From an uncultured Lachnospiraceae bacterium (lineage in GTDB: Bacteria > Bacillota > Clostridia > Lachnospirales > Lachnospiraceae), in assembly GCA_910586315.1 (NCBI GenBank), contig CAJUIP010000023.1, positions 1 through 61,110 of the forward strand: DNA of 61,110 nt. The letters run 5' to 3'. The notes under the pieces were generated by a model, which was not told where the DNA came from, searched no databases, and saw only the letters and a list, made by a program, of their open reading frames with translations. Positions 17,232 to 25,186 of this stretch are shown here, piece by piece. Position numbers and translations under genes: made by a program. How positions within the stretch are numbered: the stretch's first letter is position 1; each line of letters opens with the position of its first letter.

Positions 17232-17502
17232 AAAAGTTTGGATTCCCAAGAACATAGCCAGGAGGCCGGCGGCAAGAACAGAAACGTATCTGAAATACGG
17301 ATTTGTGATTACAGAATGCGAGAAGCATTTATGTCCCAGGTGCGGAAGCATTCTGAACGCAGGACCGAATTACCAGCCGAGATATTGCGATCAGTGCGGG
17401 CAGAAAGTCAGCTTCAAGGGAACTGAATGGAAAGAAGAAAAGGAATTAGGGTTTGCGGAAAGGGGCGGGGAACATGAACAGGTCGAAGATAGAGTGGTGT
17501 GA
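17224..17502 (+). CDS. Zinc-ribbon protein
   Basis: A 92-residue protein with a central zinc ribbon (CPRCGS near 39 and CDQCGQ near 58). The start at ATG 17224 is set by GAGGAGG six bases upstream. Its end overlaps the beginning of the next gene. Probably nucleic-acid or protein binding; no specific role. Confidence 0.6.
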   Translation: MLRKVWIPKNIARRPAARTETYLKYGFVITECEKHLCPRCGSILNAGPNYQPRYCDQCGQKVSFKGTEWKEEKELGFAERGGEHEQVEDRVV

Positions 17503-18514
17503 CCACACATTTAATCCCATTACGGGATGCCGGCATAATTGCGAATACTGCTATGCCCGGCGCATGGTTGCCCGGTTTTCCGGTGATGTAAGGCTTAATA
17601 AGATGGCAAAAAAGGATTATTCCATGGTGCCGGCGGCTGATGGGGGAGAAGACTTATATGTGCTGGATGCCCCAATGCTGAATGAAACAGGGAATCCGCT
17701 TGTATACCCCTTTGGATTTGCCCCCACGCTGCACCGGTACCGGCTGGATACCCCGGCAAAGTTGAAAATGGGAAACAACATTTTTGTAGGTGCCATGGCG
17801 GACGTGTTTGGAAGTTGGGTGCCGGATGAGTGGATTGTGGAGATATTCAATATCTGCCGGAAGTACCCCATACATAATTACCTGTTTCTCACAAAGAACC
17901 CGGAAAGATATGAGCGCATTGATTCAGCCGGAATCCTCCCGGCGGGTAAAAATATGTGGTACGGATCCACGCTCACCAGGCCGGAAGATAAATGTTTCGT
18001 GTCAAATGCACACAATACATTCTGGAGCATTGAGCCGATTCATGCGCCGTTCTGCCTGTGGGAGCGGGATGAATTTTCTCCTAACTGGATAATTATCGGT
18101 GCGGAAACCGGGCGAAGTAAAAACAGGATCATCCCACAGAAGGAGTGGATAGAGGATATCGTGGCATGGTGTGAGAAGTCAGGGATCCCGGTGTTTATGA
18201 AGGATAGTCTGCTCCCTATCGTTGGAGAAGACGGAATGCGGAGAGAATTTCCAAAGCAGCTTCAGCACTCGGCGATAAGTCCGAAGATGGAAGCGAAAAT
18301 ATATGATGTCTGTGCCGAATGTAAGGTCCGGCTGAAAAAGAGCGACATGATTACGTTGTTGGCGAGGTCCAGGCGCGGAGAGCAGCCGAAACAGTTTGGA
18401 TTTATGTGCAAGGAATGTTTCAAGAAATTCTGCCGGGATCTGGGGCTGGATATTCCCCATCTGGCGGAATTGGCAGACAGCATTACAATAGGCCCCGGTG
18501 ATACAGATGGGTAA
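17474..18514 (+). CDS. Phage Gp37/Gp68 (DUF5131) family protein with radical-SAM-like cysteines
   Basis: A 346-residue protein beginning MNRSKIEWCDHTFNPITGC, the family signature. The following CRHNCEYC has the C-x3-C-x2-C spacing of the radical SAM iron-sulfur site. A further CxxC pair near the C-terminus (CAECKV, CKECFK) suggests a zinc or second cluster site. Family members are frequent in phages and near a three-Cys-motif partner gene, which is not seen here. Reaction unknown; some form of nucleic-acid or small-molecule modification is plausible. ATG 17474 has GGGGCGGGG upstream. Confidence 0.85.
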   Translation: MNRSKIEWCDHTFNPITGCRHNCEYCYARRMVARFSGDVRLNKMAKKDYSMVPAADGGEDLYVLDAPMLNETGNPLVYPFGFAPTLHRYRLDTPAKLKMGNNIFVGAMADVFGSWVPDEWIVEIFNICRKYPIHNYLFLTKNPERYERIDSAGILPAGKNMWYGSTLTRPEDKCFVSNAHNTFWSIEPIHAPFCLWERDEFSPNWIIIGAETGRSKNRIIPQKEWIEDIVAWCEKSGIPVFMKDSLLPIVGEDGMRREFPKQLQHSAISPKMEAKIYDVCAECKVRLKKSDMITLLARSRRGEQPKQFGFMCKECFKKFCRDLGLDIPHLAELADSITIGPGDTDG

Positions 18515-18893
18515 ATGGAATAGGAACAGAGAGGGCTATGCTGACATTACCGCCGGCATAGCCATAGGGAGAGTATCAAGAGAGGAAAGGAAGATTGCTA
18601 TGGCGAAGAAGAGAAACTGCAGGCGCACAACAGACGAAAGTATTATCCACGAAAAGGCTGTAAAGATGCGGAAAATGACTGACGAGCAGCTGGTGCATTA
18701 CGTGGAGGATCGGGTGGAGAAAGCCAGGAGCGAGGGTTTTAACCAGGGAAAGGCTCAGGCGCCTAAATACAGATCGATCAGCATTGAGAAAATTATCAAT
18801 GAGATTGGAAATGTCCGGGGAATCGGGGCAACTAAGCTGGAGGGCATCCAGGCAATCCTCGAAAAGCATTTGGAGGTAAGAGCAGAATGTTAA
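18507..18893 (+). CDS. Conserved early phage protein with helix-hairpin-helix-like end
   Basis: A 128-residue protein opening with the MGKWNRNREGY and ITAGIAIGRVSREER pattern seen in many Firmicutes phage hypotheticals. It is followed by a basic segment and a C-terminal IGNVRGIGATKLEGIQAIL that resembles a helix-hairpin-helix DNA contact. ATG 18507 overlaps the previous stop. It could be two short conserved peptides fused (an internal ATG at about 18600). Function unknown. Confidence 0.65.
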   Translation: MGKWNRNREGYADITAGIAIGRVSREERKIAMAKKRNCRRTTDESIIHEKAVKMRKMTDEQLVHYVEDRVEKARSEGFNQGKAQAPKYRSISIEKIINEIGNVRGIGATKLEGIQAILEKHLEVRAEC

Positions 18894-19075
18894 AAGTTGG
18901 AGATAAGGTTGTTATGAATGACAAGTACCATGTTCCTGAGAAGAATAAGGGAAAAGAGTTTATTGTTACAGTAGAACCGCAGGAAGTATGTGGAACGCTT
19001 TGTGTATGGCTCGAAGGTTATAGAGGTTGTTATGCCGCAGACGGATTGACAAAGGTTGGTGAGGCCAATGTCTGA
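18887..19075 (+). CDS. Small hypothetical protein
   Basis: A 62-residue, beta-rich, possibly SH3-like protein (LKVGDKVVMNDKYHVPEKNK) overlapping the previous stop (ATGTTAA). No specific function recognised. Confidence 0.6.
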   Translation: MLKVGDKVVMNDKYHVPEKNKGKEFIVTVEPQEVCGTLCVWLEGYRGCYAADGLTKVGEANV

Positions 19076-19628
19076 TCCGAGGCGGCAGCTGATCGGGAGG
19101 CGGAGCAAAGCTGCCGGAGAAACCTTTGAGCGCTGGATCACGGATGCCTGTGAATTTTATCTGCGGAATGGCTGGGCGCATATAGAAAAGACGCCGGAGC
19201 CGTTCCACATCACCAGCAAGGACGAAAGAGGAGTTGTCCGTGGTTATTATGAAAAGAAAGGGCAGCCGGATTATAAAGGCATTTTATGTGATGGCAGCGG
19301 GATTATGTTTGAGGCCAAGCACACGGATTCCGACAGAATCAATCAGAATGTCGTTACGGATACCCAGTGGAAAAGCCTTGATATTTATGAGAAGTTTGGG
19401 GCCCACTGCTATGTGATGGTGTCCGTAGGGCTGATGAAGTTTTATAGGGTTCCCTGGGATATCTGGAAAAAGATGAAAGAGTTGTTCGGGCATAAGTTTA
19501 TGACGGAACAGGAACTGGAGCCGTACCGGTTGCAGGAGAAGCAATGCACAATACTCATTTTGGAAGGAGTGGAATTGAAAGATGAAAATACAGAAAACAG
19601 ACCTGGCTCAGAAGCTGAACAAAATTAA
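19068..19628 (+). CDS. RecU-like Holliday junction resolvase
   Basis: A 186-residue nuclease-fold protein. The catalytic pattern of the RecU/restriction-endonuclease-like fold is visible: GRRSKAAGETFE at about 10-20, the QPDYKGI aspartate near 71, and FEAKHT (Glu-x-Lys) near 85-90. It would resolve branched DNA from recombination-driven replication before packaging, complementing the Mre11-Rad50 fusion. The start at 19068 overlaps the preceding gene. Its 3' end overlaps the sliding clamp start by 47 bases, an unusually long overlap for this operon. Confidence 0.85.
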   Translation: MSDPRRQLIGRRSKAAGETFERWITDACEFYLRNGWAHIEKTPEPFHITSKDERGVVRGYYEKKGQPDYKGILCDGSGIMFEAKHTDSDRINQNVVTDTQWKSLDIYEKFGAHCYVMVSVGLMKFYRVPWDIWKKMKELFGHKFMTEQELEPYRLQEKQCTILILEGVELKDENTENRPGSEAEQN

Positions 19629-20628
19629 GGGAGCGGTGCCGAAGAAAACCACCATGCCTGTCTTACAGGGTATTTTGGTCCGGGATGGTTATTTAATCGC
19701 CAGCAATATGGAAATGACCGTTAAGGCGAAGATAGAGGGCACAGAGGGGGAATCCTTCATCATTCCGGAAAGGGCGTTTGACCTGATCAATAACCTGCCG
19801 GATGGAGAGATGGAAATTTCCGCTGCGGCTGGCAATATCATCACGATCAAGGCCGACAAGATCAAGAATAAGTATCAGACGCTGGATCCGGCACAGTTTC
19901 CTACAACGGCTTCTCAGGATGAGGGGAGTGAGCTGAGGATTAAAGCAGAAATGCTTTTGGAATCCATGAAACGTGTATCCTATGCGGTGCCGGCGCAGAA
20001 TACCAATACGGTAATGACTGCCATGTGTCTGCAGGCGACCGGCGGGCATCTGAACTTTGCCGGACTGGATGGCCATGTGCTGGCATGGGACAAAATAGAC
20101 TATGACGGAGAATTTGAACTACTGATACCGAAAAATACGGTTGATAAGATGAAGTCACTCGGGCTGTCCGGAGAGGTCCAGATCCGGCACAATAAGACGG
20201 GCGCAGTATTTATCACGGAGGATTTTGAAATATATACCCGGCTGATCGAGGGGGAGTATTTCAAATATCAGACATTGTTCAAGGAGCTTCCGTTACATAC
20301 GGTCGTATCGAGAATTGCCCTGCTGGATGCTATGACAAGAGCGAAGATGTGTACTGAGGAAAGGTGTCCGGTCAAATTCGAAATGGATGGGAGCGCTCTG
20401 AGCCTGAGTATTAAAGATAATACCACCGATTACCATGAAACGATAGAGCTTCAGGAGGACATTGCGGAGACGCTGACGATAGGGTTTGATGCCCGGCTGG
20501 TACTGGAAACGCTGAAAGCGTTTGACTGTGAGAATGTAGGGCTTTCCTTTGGAGGCCCGAAGATGCCTATGATTGTCGAGGCCGAGGACAGCGATTTTAA
20601 GACCATCGTTCTCCCGGTGGCAATATAA
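19582..20628 (+). CDS. dnaN: DNA polymerase III beta subunit (sliding clamp)
   Basis: A 348-residue protein with the three repeated clamp domains. The opening MKIQKTDLAQKLNKIKGAVPKKTTMPVLQGI, the middle ERAFDLINNLP and the IVLPVAI end match bacterial DnaN. It is slightly shorter than host clamps (about 370). A phage-owned clamp would redirect host polymerase III or supply a DNA-bound platform for late transcription or repair. ATG 19582 lies inside the resolvase gene, with GGAG about eight bases upstream. No phage DNA polymerase gene is present in the window, so it must work with the host enzyme. Confidence 0.92.
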   Translation: MKIQKTDLAQKLNKIKGAVPKKTTMPVLQGILVRDGYLIASNMEMTVKAKIEGTEGESFIIPERAFDLINNLPDGEMEISAAAGNIITIKADKIKNKYQTLDPAQFPTTASQDEGSELRIKAEMLLESMKRVSYAVPAQNTNTVMTAMCLQATGGHLNFAGLDGHVLAWDKIDYDGEFELLIPKNTVDKMKSLGLSGEVQIRHNKTGAVFITEDFEIYTRLIEGEYFKYQTLFKELPLHTVVSRIALLDAMTRAKMCTEERCPVKFEMDGSALSLSIKDNTTDYHETIELQEDIAETLTIGFDARLVLETLKAFDCENVGLSFGGPKMPMIVEAEDSDFKTIVLPVAI

Positions 20629-20686
20629 ATTAGCGCCACATACTCCGATTGGTCTCGGAAAGGAATGATATCACACAAATAAACCA

Positions 20687-20707
20687 GGGCGGCGGGCGCT
20701 GCCGCCC
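20687..20707 (+). promoter_or_regulatory. GC-rich hairpin in front of the accessory block
   Basis: 20687-20693 (GGGCGGC) pairs perfectly with 20701-20707 (GCCGCCC) around a seven-base loop, immediately before the GGAAAGGAG ribosome site of the next gene. There is no T-run. It is probably a translation or RNA-processing element; a weak terminator cannot be excluded. Confidence 0.45.
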
Positions 20708-20721
20708 GGAAAGGAGTAGAC

Positions 20722-21390
20722 ATGGACGAAAGCATAAAAAACAGATGCATGAAAAGATATAAGAATCATAAAGCTACGGTGGTACTGGAAAATGAGGATT
20801 TCCTGATTTTGGATTGGAGGGATAAGAGCGGCAGCGGAGAGTATGCGGTCAGATATATTGTGGATTGCCAGAAGGGAAATCTGATTGTCAGTGGGGATCT
20901 GGGAGACTGCATAGCCAGCTGGTTCAATCATGTAACACCGGATAAGCTGGCGTGTTATATCAATGATATCTCATACTTCATGGGAAAATTCCAGTGTTCT
21001 TCCGACACATATGATTATCAATGGCGCGATATCGTGTCAGACCTTGAGGGCATAAAGGAAGAATTTCTGAAAGATGATGGAAATTGGAATCATGGAATAT
21101 CAGCAGATGAGGTTGAGGAAGACTTTGCAGAAATGCTCAGATTATGCGATGAAATGACTTTTGGAGAAAATGTTCCATATCCTGATGCCTTTGTTGAACT
21201 TGCAGAGAGATATGCGGATCCGTGGTGGGAATCAGAATTTGCACATATAGGGAAGCGGATCAGCGGGCGTGTGTATTTGTGGGCCATTGGGTATCAGATG
21301 GCTTTAAAACAGATACGGAAGGCGGCAGCAGAAGCGGGGGAGGATGGGGCTGGTGGAGCCGATCAGCCGGTATTGGCTCCGGGAGCGTAA
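20722..21390 (+). CDS. Hypothetical phage protein
   Basis: A 222-residue acidic protein with aromatic-rich motifs (YAVRYIVDCQKGNLIVSGDL, DYQWRDIVSDLEGIKEEF) and a Gly/Ala-rich tail. Proteins with this pattern recur in early regions of Clostridia phages, but I know of no assigned function. ATG 20722 has AAGGAG. It is the first gene of the small-protein block. Confidence 0.7.
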   Translation: MDESIKNRCMKRYKNHKATVVLENEDFLILDWRDKSGSGEYAVRYIVDCQKGNLIVSGDLGDCIASWFNHVTPDKLACYINDISYFMGKFQCSSDTYDYQWRDIVSDLEGIKEEFLKDDGNWNHGISADEVEEDFAEMLRLCDEMTFGENVPYPDAFVELAERYADPWWESEFAHIGKRISGRVYLWAIGYQMALKQIRKAAAEAGEDGAGGADQPVLAPGA

Positions 21391-21396
21391 GGCCGA

Positions 21397-21453
21397 TGAA
21401 AGCAATAGCAAAGTATCTGGGAAGTAAATGGTCGCTGTCAGATGAGTTTTGAA
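21397..21453 (+). pseudogene. Possible remnant of a D12-class adenine methylase (Dam) N-terminus
   Basis: An 18-codon frame, MKAIAKYLGSKWSLSDEF, matches the way D12-class DNA adenine methylases begin (MKxIAKYPGxKWSLADWI), then stops. Nothing downstream continues the family; the next gene is a zinc ribbon. It is most simply the leftover of a deleted methylase gene. The match is from family memory over a short span, so confidence is limited. Confidence 0.4.
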
Positions 21454-21470
21454 GATTTTGGAGGTTTGGT

Positions 21471-21686
21471 ATGAAAATATGTCCGAAATGTGGCAGAAAA
21501 TTTGAGCGGCTCTTGGCCGTATCGAGAATTGACAATAAGACTATGATCTGTGATAACTGCGGAACCATGGAGGCGCTGGACAGTGTTCCGCAGGGGAGCC
21601 TGACACCGCAAGAGCGCACACGGCTTGTGGTGGCGGCAACGGGGAATAAGTGGGCTATGGAAAATTTCAATGCCACACATAACTGA
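21471..21686 (+). CDS. Zinc-ribbon protein
   Basis: A 71-residue protein with a four-cysteine ribbon (CPKCGR at 4-9, CDNCGT near 27) and a basic helical C-terminal part. A good GGAGG site precedes ATG 21471. Probably a small nucleic-acid or protein-binding factor; function unknown. Confidence 0.65.
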   Translation: MKICPKCGRKFERLLAVSRIDNKTMICDNCGTMEALDSVPQGSLTPQERTRLVVAATGNKWAMENFNATHN

Positions 21687-21695
21687 GGAGGTTTT

Positions 21696-22388
21696 ATGAC
21701 AGCAGCAGAAATGAAAGCATATAAGGCGAAGCAGCTCCGTTATAAGAAGCCGATTGTAAGAGGGCTGAACGTGGATACGATACAGTCAGAATTATGGGAT
21801 ATGATTTCTGCCTGTGAAGATATCCATTGGTATGACAACGATGAAGAATCGCTGGTAAATGCATTGAATGGGGACGAGGATGAGGCGTATGAGTTCAAAA
21901 TGGCATTTTCAGATTTGGAAGCAGAGCTTGAACAATTTCAGGATGATTTAGCTGGTGAGTATATATCGAATTACTTTGATGTATTCTTCCCAGCGGCGAG
22001 AGCAAGATATGCCGGAGGATATCTGGGCTTTGATCAGTATGAGGGGGATTATTACGGATTGGAGCCATACGAATATTCATTTGCGGAAGATGAAGCGGCA
22101 AAGAAAATTATGGCACTGACCAAAAAGGAGATATTGGAAGTTGTCGGACAGTGCCTGAAAATTGCCTATCAATATATGGCAATCCGGTATAGATATGATT
22201 GTCTGGAGGCTGCAATCGAAATATTGCGTGGGGAGAACATGGAGCGGATTAAAATAGTTAAGGGAATAGAGGAGCAGTATTTGATTGCCGAAAAGATTTC
22301 GGACGGATTCAAGTGGAAATATGCAGAAGATGTTAGAAAATTTGACGATATGCTTCTGCAAGTTCCACAGGAATACTGGATTCAGTAG
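21696..22388 (+). CDS. Hypothetical phage protein
   Basis: A 230-residue, acidic, largely helical protein with many Tyr residues in the middle (LGFDQYEGDYYGLEPYEYSF). No recognised domain. ATG 21696 has GAGGAGG. Its size and even codon use suggest a real, expressed early gene rather than a chance frame. Confidence 0.7.
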   Translation: MTAAEMKAYKAKQLRYKKPIVRGLNVDTIQSELWDMISACEDIHWYDNDEESLVNALNGDEDEAYEFKMAFSDLEAELEQFQDDLAGEYISNYFDVFFPAARARYAGGYLGFDQYEGDYYGLEPYEYSFAEDEAAKKIMALTKKEILEVVGQCLKIAYQYMAIRYRYDCLEAAIEILRGENMERIKIVKGIEEQYLIAEKISDGFKWKYAEDVRKFDDMLLQVPQEYWIQ

Positions 22389-22398
22389 GAGGCACGGC

Positions 22399-22740
22399 GT
22401 GGATCGGCAGATGGATATATTTGATTTCATAGAAAAGCCGCCAGAAAGCGAACAGAGGCCACCCCGGACACAATTTGAGCAGCTGTTTGAAAGGGTAAGA
22501 GATCCGGTATGTCTATGCGCCAACTGTCTATGCGAGTTTTGCGTGAATAATGCGGAGCAGTCACTGGACAGAATTAAGCCAGGGGAGATGCAGGAGCCGT
22601 GCTTCAACTGTGATGACTGCCGGGTATATGATGGAGACCGCCGGAAACTGAATCAGCGCAAAGAAGAATGCGTGGAATTTGTAATGTCTGATTATGGAGC
22701 CAGAAGGAACAGAAAAAGGATAAGGCTGGTAAAAAAATAG
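22399..22740 (+). CDS. Cysteine-rich small protein
   Basis: A 113-residue protein. The GTG start at 22399 has AGGAGGC upstream. The N-terminal DIFDFIEKP is followed by a cluster of cysteines (CLCANCLCEFC and CFNCDDC), enough for two zinc sites. The C-terminus is very basic. A DNA or RNA contact role is likely but unspecified. Confidence 0.65.
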   Translation: MDRQMDIFDFIEKPPESEQRPPRTQFEQLFERVRDPVCLCANCLCEFCVNNAEQSLDRIKPGEMQEPCFNCDDCRVYDGDRRKLNQRKEECVEFVMSDYGARRNRKRIRLVKK

Positions 22741-22749
22741 GAGGTGCCT

Positions 22750-22932
22750 ATGGGAATGTATCATAAAAACAGATTTGTCGGTCCTGGATACAAACGGCAT
22801 ATTAAGAGATGCACTTCTCGGGGAATGAGAAGGGCAGCGAAGAAAAGCTGCAGAGAGGAATTTACGGATAAGATCACTCTGACAGGAAAAAGCCACAATC
22901 TGTATGGAATGGATGCGTGGAAATTTAGTTAA
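22750..22932 (+). CDS. Small basic protein
   Basis: A 60-residue strongly basic protein (Arg/Lys-rich, RGMRRAAKKSCREEF) that starts after AGGAGGTGCCT. Possibly a nucleic-acid-binding peptide. No family recognised. Confidence 0.55.
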   Translation: MGMYHKNRFVGPGYKRHIKRCTSRGMRRAAKKSCREEFTDKITLTGKSHNLYGMDAWKFS

Positions 22933-22960
22933 ATTGATATTGTCACAAGGAGTGAGTGCA

Positions 22961-23365
22961 ATGGGTTTCTTCTTTTTCATCAGCAAAATAAGAGAACGGG
23001 AAAATAGGCAGAGCGAGCCAAAACCACCTAAAAAAGAACGCTGGAAAATAGGGCTGCCAGAGATAGGAGAGGTGTTCTACTTTCCAATAGAGCATATCTA
23101 CTATGACGAGAGACAGTTGCCTCGTGAAGAATATCTGATAGTCGATGCGAAAGTTACAGGATATTACAGGGATGGTTACACAGAAATTAGGCTATCGGAC
23201 GGGAAAACACCGCGATATTTCAAAAAGGATGCGGTTGAAAAAAGGATTTTTAGAAATCGGGATGATGCCATTGGATATGCTGAAAAACTGGCAGACCATT
23301 ATGATAGTGTATGGGAAAAAATGGAAGGGAAAATGCGGAGAGGATGGAGAAATGAGAAAAAGTGA
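22961..23365 (+). CDS. Hypothetical protein with hydrophobic N-terminus
   Basis: A 134-residue protein. A short hydrophobic start (GFFFFI) is followed by a charged region and a beta-rich domain (GEVFYFPIEHIYYDE, YREDGYTEIRLSDGKT-like). No membrane span is long enough to be convincing. ATG 22961 has AAGGAG upstream. Confidence 0.6.
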   Translation: MGFFFFISKIRERENRQSEPKPPKKERWKIGLPEIGEVFYFPIEHIYYDERQLPREEYLIVDAKVTGYYRDGYTEIRLSDGKTPRYFKKDAVEKRIFRNRDDAIGYAEKLADHYDSVWEKMEGKMRRGWRNEKK

Positions 23366-23705
23366 TAATGAATCAACTTTGATATTGCCGATCAAGAAAA
23401 AATGGTATGACATGATCAGTTCTGGGGAAAAAGAGGAGGAATACCGAGAAATCAAACCATATTGGACCAGTAGGTTTATGAAAAAGCTTGGTTTATCCAA
23501 AAGTGAAACAGAATGGTTTCATAAATTGCTTGCCAGGGGAGGAAAAACAAAGGATATTGAAGTGCTTTTTCGCAATGGGTATTCAAAGAAGAATCCTCAA
23601 TTTTTCGCAAAGGTAAGCCTGTCTATTGGATACGGAAATCCGGAATGGGGAGCTGAGCCGGGAAAGAATTATTACAGACTGCATATTAAGGAGGTAAAGA
23701 AGTGA
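23352..23705 (+). CDS. ASCH/PUA-like domain protein
   Basis: A 117-residue protein. Its N-terminal LILPIKKKWYDMISSGEKEE with YREIKPYW is the pattern of ASCH-type (PUA-like) domains in phages, which bind RNA or modified bases. A later FFAKVSLSIGYGNPEWGAEP supplies the expected central strand. The start overlaps the preceding gene by 14 bases. Possible roles in RNA handling or in recognising modified nucleotides are inference. Confidence 0.65.
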   Translation: MRKSDNESTLILPIKKKWYDMISSGEKEEEYREIKPYWTSRFMKKLGLSKSETEWFHKLLARGGKTKDIEVLFRNGYSKKNPQFFAKVSLSIGYGNPEWGAEPGKNYYRLHIKEVKK

Positions 23706-23706
23706 A

Positions 23707-23913
23707 ATGAAAGAACAGGAAGCGGTGGTAACAGCGACCATCAAGCTGCAATTTCGTGTATGCGGAGATTTAGTCAAGGCGTTACAGAATTGCTGGTATG
23801 ATGAAGCGGATCAGATTGCCAAAAGCCTTGTCGAAGATTGTAAAGATTGCTGTGGTTTGGTGGCAAATGATATGTCCATTGAGGATGTGGAATACAGATT
23901 GGTGGAGGAATGA
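23707..23913 (+). CDS. Small hypothetical protein
   Basis: A 68-residue protein with four cysteines near the middle (including DCKDCCGL). The start follows an AGGAGG site at about 23690. No function recognised. Confidence 0.55.
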   Translation: MKEQEAVVTATIKLQFRVCGDLVKALQNCWYDEADQIAKSLVEDCKDCCGLVANDMSIEDVEYRLVEE

Positions 23914-23915
23914 GT

Positions 23916-24125
23916 ATGCTTGACATGGAAAAAATAAAGGAACTCGACAGCCATTGGAAAGAAGTTATGGATTTAGCTGTAAAATACGGATTCGTCCGGC
24001 AGGCCGCAGGAGGAACGGCGGTTTTACTGACACACAAAAATCAGTTGGAGGCAGAGGGAGAAGAAAAATACATCTATCTCCAAAAAGGAATGAATGGGAT
24101 AGATGTTACATTGAAGGAGGAATGA
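23916..24125 (+). CDS. Small hypothetical protein
   Basis: A 69-residue acidic protein. ATG 23916 is preferred over ATG 23910 because GGAGG is eight bases before it. No recognised domain (a short beta-rich GGTAVLLTHKNQ stretch is visible). Confidence 0.55.
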   Translation: MLDMEKIKELDSHWKEVMDLAVKYGFVRQAAGGTAVLLTHKNQLEAEGEEKYIYLQKGMNGIDVTLKEE

Positions 24126-24128
24126 GGT

Positions 24129-24443
24129 ATGCGTGATGTTGACGAAATGATTGAAAGGCTTCTGGATATGGATATTGTCAAAGCAGACAATACGGTTGTT
24201 TTCTCCAACGAGGCAAGGCAGCTGATCCATGAGATTGCTGAGAAGTGCAGCACTATCCCGATTGTGGATGAAACCAGGGAGCAGGCAGAGGAATATGCCA
24301 GGGGATTATCTGCAGAGCAGGTATATACGGATATGCTTTACAAGATTGTGGAGGCGCCTACCAGGATCCACATGAGGGTGTCGGCAAGGATGCTGATTCC
24401 GATTATTGATCAGAAATTACAAAACGTGGGAGGGAAGGGATAG
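24129..24443 (+). CDS. Small hypothetical helical protein
   Basis: A 104-residue largely helical protein, acidic first half, starting three bases after the preceding stop. No recognised family. Confidence 0.6.
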   Translation: MRDVDEMIERLLDMDIVKADNTVVFSNEARQLIHEIAEKCSTIPIVDETREQAEEYARGLSAEQVYTDMLYKIVEAPTRIHMRVSARMLIPIIDQKLQNVGGKG

Positions 24444-24445
24444 GC

Positions 24446-24673
24446 GTGGAAGTAAAGATATGGCCGAGAGGCCCAAAGGAAAAAGGCGGATATGCCATGA
24501 TGCCTATGAGAAAGAATATTCCGGTCGGTCGGGACGGATGGGAACTTACGCAATGCCCGGCGTGCGGGTGTGAATGCTGGAAAACACCGCTGCTTTCGGT
24601 AGTGCTTCAGCAGGGAGCCACTGCCTTATGTACGGAATGCGCCCTGCGGAAAGGGGTGGAAGCAAATGGCTAA
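24446..24673 (+). CDS. Small zinc-ribbon protein
   Basis: A 75-residue protein with CPACGCECW near residue 37 and CTEC near 63. The GTG start at 24446 has GGGAGGGAA upstream. Overlaps the next start by eight bases. Confidence 0.6.
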   Translation: MEVKIWPRGPKEKGGYAMMPMRKNIPVGRDGWELTQCPACGCECWKTPLLSVVLQQGATALCTECALRKGVEANG

Positions 24674-24890
24674 GACAAAGAGCGTATCAAAATCCAAAGA
24701 ACCGAAGCAAATTAAGGAAAAACCGGAAGAAAAGGCTCCAAAGCGTATCGATATTGGAAAAATAATGGCTCTGAAAAGGGCCAGGTGGACCGATGAAGAT
24801 ATCGCGGCGGAAATGCGCATGGAGCCGGCGGCGGTTTCAAAAGTCATACGGCAGTACATAAGGCGGCGTCTGGCGGAGGGAGGGCTATGA
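24666..24890 (+). CDS. Small helix-turn-helix protein
   Basis: A 74-residue protein with a Lys/Glu-rich start and a C-terminal helix-turn-helix (ARWTDEDIAAEMRMEPAAVS followed by KVIRQYIRRR). It resembles the N-terminal motif of the regulator at 25187, so the two may recognise related DNA. Target unknown. Confidence 0.65.
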   Translation: MAKTKSVSKSKEPKQIKEKPEEKAPKRIDIGKIMALKRARWTDEDIAAEMRMEPAAVSKVIRQYIRRRLAEGGL

Positions 24891-25096
24891 AGTGTTCAAT
24901 CTGCGGCAGAAAATTAAAGAACCCAAAGAGCAGGGAGCTGGGATATGGGCCGGTCTGCTATAAAAGGAAATTTGGTATTGCCCCGCATGCAAGCCGCAGG
25001 GATGCCGATGTGCCGGTACCAGCAGAGGAAGCCGATCACAATCTCCCAGGACAGATATCCATGGAAGATTATCTGCAGACACTTTTGGGGCAGTAA
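24887..25096 (+). CDS. DUF6011-like zinc-binding protein
   Basis: A 69-residue protein. The first 26 residues (CSICGRKLKNPKSRELGYGP followed by VCYKR) are the zinc-binding pattern of small DUF6011-type proteins common in phages and conjugative elements. The remainder is probably disordered. Its start overlaps the preceding stop (ATGA). Confidence 0.65.
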   Translation: MKCSICGRKLKNPKSRELGYGPVCYKRKFGIAPHASRRDADVPVPAEEADHNLPGQISMEDYLQTLLGQ

Positions 25097-25186
25097 AAAA
25101 GGAGAGTGCTTTCGCAACCCTCCAACAGACAGTTAGATTATAACATAATCTGATAGAAATTCAAATAGGATCAGGAGGGCGATTGC

